Positions 61,807 through 64,000 of a stretch of 64,000 nt of DNA are shown piece by piece. The stretch lies in contig NZ_CP051293.1 in assembly GCF_013170805.1 (NCBI RefSeq), forward strand, positions 3,850,001-3,914,000, given 5' to 3'. A program made the position numbers and the translations under genes. Positions within the stretch are counted from its first letter, which is position 1. Each line of letters starts with the position of its first letter. The notes beneath the pieces were generated by a model, which saw nothing but the letters and a program-made list of their open reading frames with translations, did not search any database and was not told the DNA's origin. This DNA is from Mesorhizobium sp. NZP2077 (GTDB taxonomy: Bacteria; Pseudomonadota; Alphaproteobacteria; Rhizobiales; Rhizobiaceae).

Positions 61807-62661
61807 GTGACAGGGACAGTGGCGGAAACATTGGAAAGCAAGGCCGCGAAGGCCGCACCGATGGACCGTCTTTGGGCCGAGAACGACGATTCGCGCGTCA
61901 CCGGCGACCCGTCGCTGGTCGTCGACGTTGCCGGCTTCGAAGGTCCGCTCGACCTTCTCTTGCATCTTGCCCGCACCCAGAAGGTCGATCTGGCGCGTAT
62001 CTCGATCCTGGCGCTGGTCGAGCAGTATTTGACCTTTGTCGAGACGGCGAGGGCGCTGCGGCTCGAACTCGCAGCCGACTATCTGGTCATGGCGGCGTGG
62101 CTCGCCTTCCTCAAATCGAAGCTCCTGATCCCCAAGCAGCCGGGGGAAGAGGGCGAAAGCGGCGAGGAACTGGCGGCGGTGCTGCAATTCCGGCTGAAGC
62201 GGCTGGAGGCCATGCGCGACGCGGCGGCGCGTCTGGTCAACCGCAACCGGCTCGGCCGCGACGTGTTCGCGCGCGGCATGCCGGAAATGGTCATCATCGA
62301 GAAGCGCAATGCCTATTCGGCGTCGCTCTACGATCTCTTGACCGCCTATGCCCAGCAGCGGCAGAAGCATGCGATCAACAATGTGACCATCGCCAGGCGT
62401 GGTGTCTGGTCGCTCAAGGACGCGCGCGACATCCTGACCCGCCTGGTCGGGGCTGTCAGCGACTGGACGACGCTGGAAAGTTTCCTGATCGTGTATATGA
62501 CCAGTCCCGAGGAACGGCGCACGGCGATCGCCAGTTCGTTTGCGGCAACATTGGAACTGGTGCGCGACGGCACGATGGACTTGCGGCAGGATCAGACGTT
62601 CGCGCCGATCTATCTGCGCGGCCGCGTGCAGGCAACCAAGGCAGTCGAGGTGGCATCATGA
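61807..62661 (+). CDS. scpA: Segregation and condensation protein A
   Basis: A 284-residue kleisin starting at GTG (AAGGGAA upstream). DVAGFEGPLDLLLHLARTQK is the ScpA N-terminal signature; residues to about 110 hold the coiled coil and the SMC-binding part; the C-terminal winged helix (RLVGAVSDWTTLESFLI, ASSFAATLELVRDG) is complete. With ScpB it bridges SMC to organise the chromosome. Overlaps scpB by 4 bp. Confidence 0.95.
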   Translation: MTGTVAETLESKAAKAAPMDRLWAENDDSRVTGDPSLVVDVAGFEGPLDLLLHLARTQKVDLARISILALVEQYLTFVETARALRLELAADYLVMAAWLAFLKSKLLIPKQPGEEGESGEELAAVLQFRLKRLEAMRDAAARLVNRNRLGRDVFARGMPEMVIIEKRNAYSASLYDLLTAYAQQRQKHAINNVTIARRGVWSLKDARDILTRLVGAVSDWTTLESFLIVYMTSPEERRTAIASSFAATLELVRDGTMDLRQDQTFAPIYLRGRVQATKAVEVAS

Positions 62662-63425
62662 GCGAACGCGCCAACGCTTCGGTTATCCCCTTCAAGGTGG
62701 ATAATGGGCCGGAAGCGGGGGATCTCGACGAGGCTTCCGTCCAGAATCCGGTACAGAACCCGGCCGAGCGCCTGCATATGGCCGAGGCCGTGCGCATGGC
62801 CGAGGCGATTGTTTTCGCCAGCGCCGAGCCGGTCAGCGAAAAGCAGCTTGCCGCGCGCCTTCCAGACGGCATCAACATCGCCCTAGCGATGGCCGAGTTG
62901 CAGCAGGTTTATGCGCGGCGCGGCGTCAATCTGGTGCGCGTCGGTGACGCCTGGGCTTTCCGCACCGCAGGCGACCTGGCCTTCCTGATGAGCCGCGACA
63001 CGGTGCAGCAGCGCAAGCTGTCGCGAGCCGCCCTCGAAGTGCTGGCGATCATCGCCTATCACCAGCCGGTGACGCGCGCCGAGATCGAGGATATCCGCGG
63101 TGTCGAGACGTCGAAGGGCACGCTCGACACGTTGCTCGAGACGGAATGGGTGCGCATGCGCGGCCGTCGCAAAACACCCGGCCGTCCCGTTACCTACGGC
63201 ACCACCGAAACCTTCCTCGACCATTTTGCGCTCGAGGAAATCCGCGATCTTCCGGGCATGGAGGAACTGAAGGGGGCGGGCTTGCTTTCGGGCCGCATGC
63301 CGTCGAACTTCTCCATTCCGCAGCCGCCGGCCGACCCGGACGCGCCGACCGAGGACGAGGATCCGCTGACCGACATCGACCTCGAGGAGCTTGGCCTTTT
63401 GACGCCACGCGTCACGGAAGATTGA
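62658..63425 (+). CDS. scpB: Segregation and condensation protein B
   Basis: A 255-residue protein beginning MSERANASVIPFKVDNG. Two winged-helix units: AEAIVFASAEPVSEKQLAAR and RAALEVLAIIAYHQPVTRAE, followed by the conserved IRGVETSKGTLDTLLE segment, and a long acidic tail. Forms the ScpAB part of the condensin complex. Start overlaps the scpA stop (ATGA). Confidence 0.95.
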   Translation: MSERANASVIPFKVDNGPEAGDLDEASVQNPVQNPAERLHMAEAVRMAEAIVFASAEPVSEKQLAARLPDGINIALAMAELQQVYARRGVNLVRVGDAWAFRTAGDLAFLMSRDTVQQRKLSRAALEVLAIIAYHQPVTRAEIEDIRGVETSKGTLDTLLETEWVRMRGRRKTPGRPVTYGTTETFLDHFALEEIRDLPGMEELKGAGLLSGRMPSNFSIPQPPADPDAPTEDEDPLTDIDLEELGLLTPRVTED

Positions 63426-63604
63426 CCGCAAGCGTCTATCAAAAGCGGCTTTACGTCTTTACATGCGCCTTTTGGTAGCGGGCCGCGTTGCCGAAAATGC
63501 GTGACATCCGCCAGCCTTTCATAAACTCTGTCGCGGTTGTGTTTGAATCCCAACGCGAAAACGCATAGATCATCGCCAGGGAAAACATTCGAGAGAGATT
63601 TGCT

Positions 63605-63826
63605 ATGGGTTCATTTTCAATTTGGCACTGGATGATCGTGCTGGTCATCGTGCTTCTGGTGTTCGGTCGCGGCAAGATCCCCGAACTGATGGGCGACATG
63701 GCCAAGGGCATCAAGAGCTTCAAGAAGGGCATGGCCGACGACGACGTCGCCGAGGACAAGCGCACCGTCGAACACCGTGCCGATGAGACCGTTTCGGCCG
63801 TGAAGGAAAAGGCCAGCAAGAGCTGA
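63605..63826 (+). CDS. tatA: Twin-arginine translocase subunit TatA
   Basis: A 73-residue protein: short N-terminus, a single helix ([20 protein letters not shown]), hinge with FGRGK and amphipathic helix ([14 protein letters not shown]), then a charged tail. Oligomerises to form the Tat translocation pore. First gene of tatABC; the GAGAGATTTGCT before the ATG is its ribosome binding site. 178 bp after scpB. Confidence 0.95.
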   Translation: MGSFSIWHWMIVLVIVLLVFGRGKIPELMGDMAKGIKSFKKGMADDDVAEDKRTVEHRADETVSAVKEKASKS

Positions 63827-63855
63827 GCCAAGAGTTCTAGTCGGAACAGATTGCC

Positions 63856-64000
63856 ATGTTTGAAGTCGGCTGGACCGAAATGCTGGTGATCGCGATCGTC
63901 ATGATCGTGGTCGTCGGGCCGAAGGATTTGCCCAACATGCTGCGCACCTTTGGGCGCACGACGGCGAAGCTGCGTGCCATGGCCGCCGACTTCCAGAAAC
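63856..64000 (+). CDS. tatB: Twin-arginine translocase subunit TatB (partial)
   Basis: The first 48 codons: MFEVGWTEMLVIAIVMIVVV, GPKDLPNMLRTFGRT, TAKLRAMAADFQK. The Glu-containing helix and hinge GPKDLP are typical of TatB, which binds the twin-arginine signal with TatC. It continues past the right edge of the window. Confidence 0.95.
   Translation, partial: MFEVGWTEMLVIAIVMIVVVGPKDLPNMLRTFGRTTAKLRAMAADFQK

Noticed and set aside
1..64000. CRISPR arrays and cas genes
   Set aside because: No series of regularly spaced direct repeats and no Cas-like protein was found by eye.

Overview
The right 23 kb reads as a Mesorhizobium-type (Rhizobiales, Alphaproteobacteria) chromosomal backbone. It carries a Sel1-repeat ExoR regulator, a PopZ/DUF2497 protein, a BepC/TolC-like outer membrane factor, dgt-argS-SPOR-nagZ-scpA-scpB-tatA-tatB in the usual alphaproteobacterial order, and a structured intergenic repeat of a type I associate with Mesorhizobium. 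Genus is inferred from gene order and protein flavour, not from a marker gene.

Left flank (1-1917): the last codons of an adenylate-cyclase-like protein, the 3' half of a tRNA-Glu, an intact tRNA-Asn with a clear promoter, a small PGPGW-like membrane protein, and a tRNA-Cys promoter followed by only the 5' half of tRNA-Cys.

Island (about 1918-40920, about 39 kb): a perfect 59-bp direct repeat (1859-1917 and 40862-40920) contains the 5' half of tRNA-Cys through the anticodon arm. The right copy is part of the intact tRNA-Cys (40881-40954), so the element appears to have entered the anticodon arm and to supply the 5' half and promoter of the working tRNA. A tyrosine recombinase and an overlapping AlpA/excisionase-like gene lie just inside the left end. 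No conjugation, nod, nif or fix genes are visible.

The cargo is mostly genome defence and DNA repair: (i) an SOS-box-controlled operon with a YedK/HMCES-type abasic-site sensor and small proteins, beside a frameshifted LigD-type ligase; (ii) an sce7726 (PD-(D/E)XK)-sce7725 (beta protein)-RES NAD+ phosphorylase operon; (iii) a cytosolic FtsH-like AAA/M41 metalloprotease between two paralogous metallophosphoesterases; (iv) a GmrSD-like DUF262/DUF1524 nuclease divergent from a four-gene restriction-modification operon (split N6-adenine methylase, GIY-YIG-helicase, PD-(D/E)XK nuclease); (v) a translationally coupled SIR2-like / small protein / Rad50-like ATPase operon; (vi) a membrane J-domain protein divergent from an HNH-RecQ fusion, followed by a NYN-OST-HTH gene broken by one base and two more genes. 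Several genes are decayed (phzF, ligase, zinc-ribbon gene, IS5 transposase, NYN gene). An intact tRNA-Ser(TGA) and the 3' half of a tRNA-Gln sit inside the island, which suggests a mosaic history.

Right backbone (40955-64000): pcm-like methyltransferase, tolC, popZ-like, valS, a FadL/OmpP1-like porin, ilvD, exoR, a divergent cluster (small exported protein, xthA, VOC protein, erpA), dgt, argS, a large acidic SPOR protein, nagZ, scpAB and the start of the tat operon. Nothing here looks recently acquired.

The best candidates for undescribed systems are the MPE / FtsH-like protease / MPE cassette (15794-19753), the SIR2 / small protein / Rad50-like operon (29924-34646), and the HNH-RecQ plus NYN-OST-HTH locus (34886-40444).
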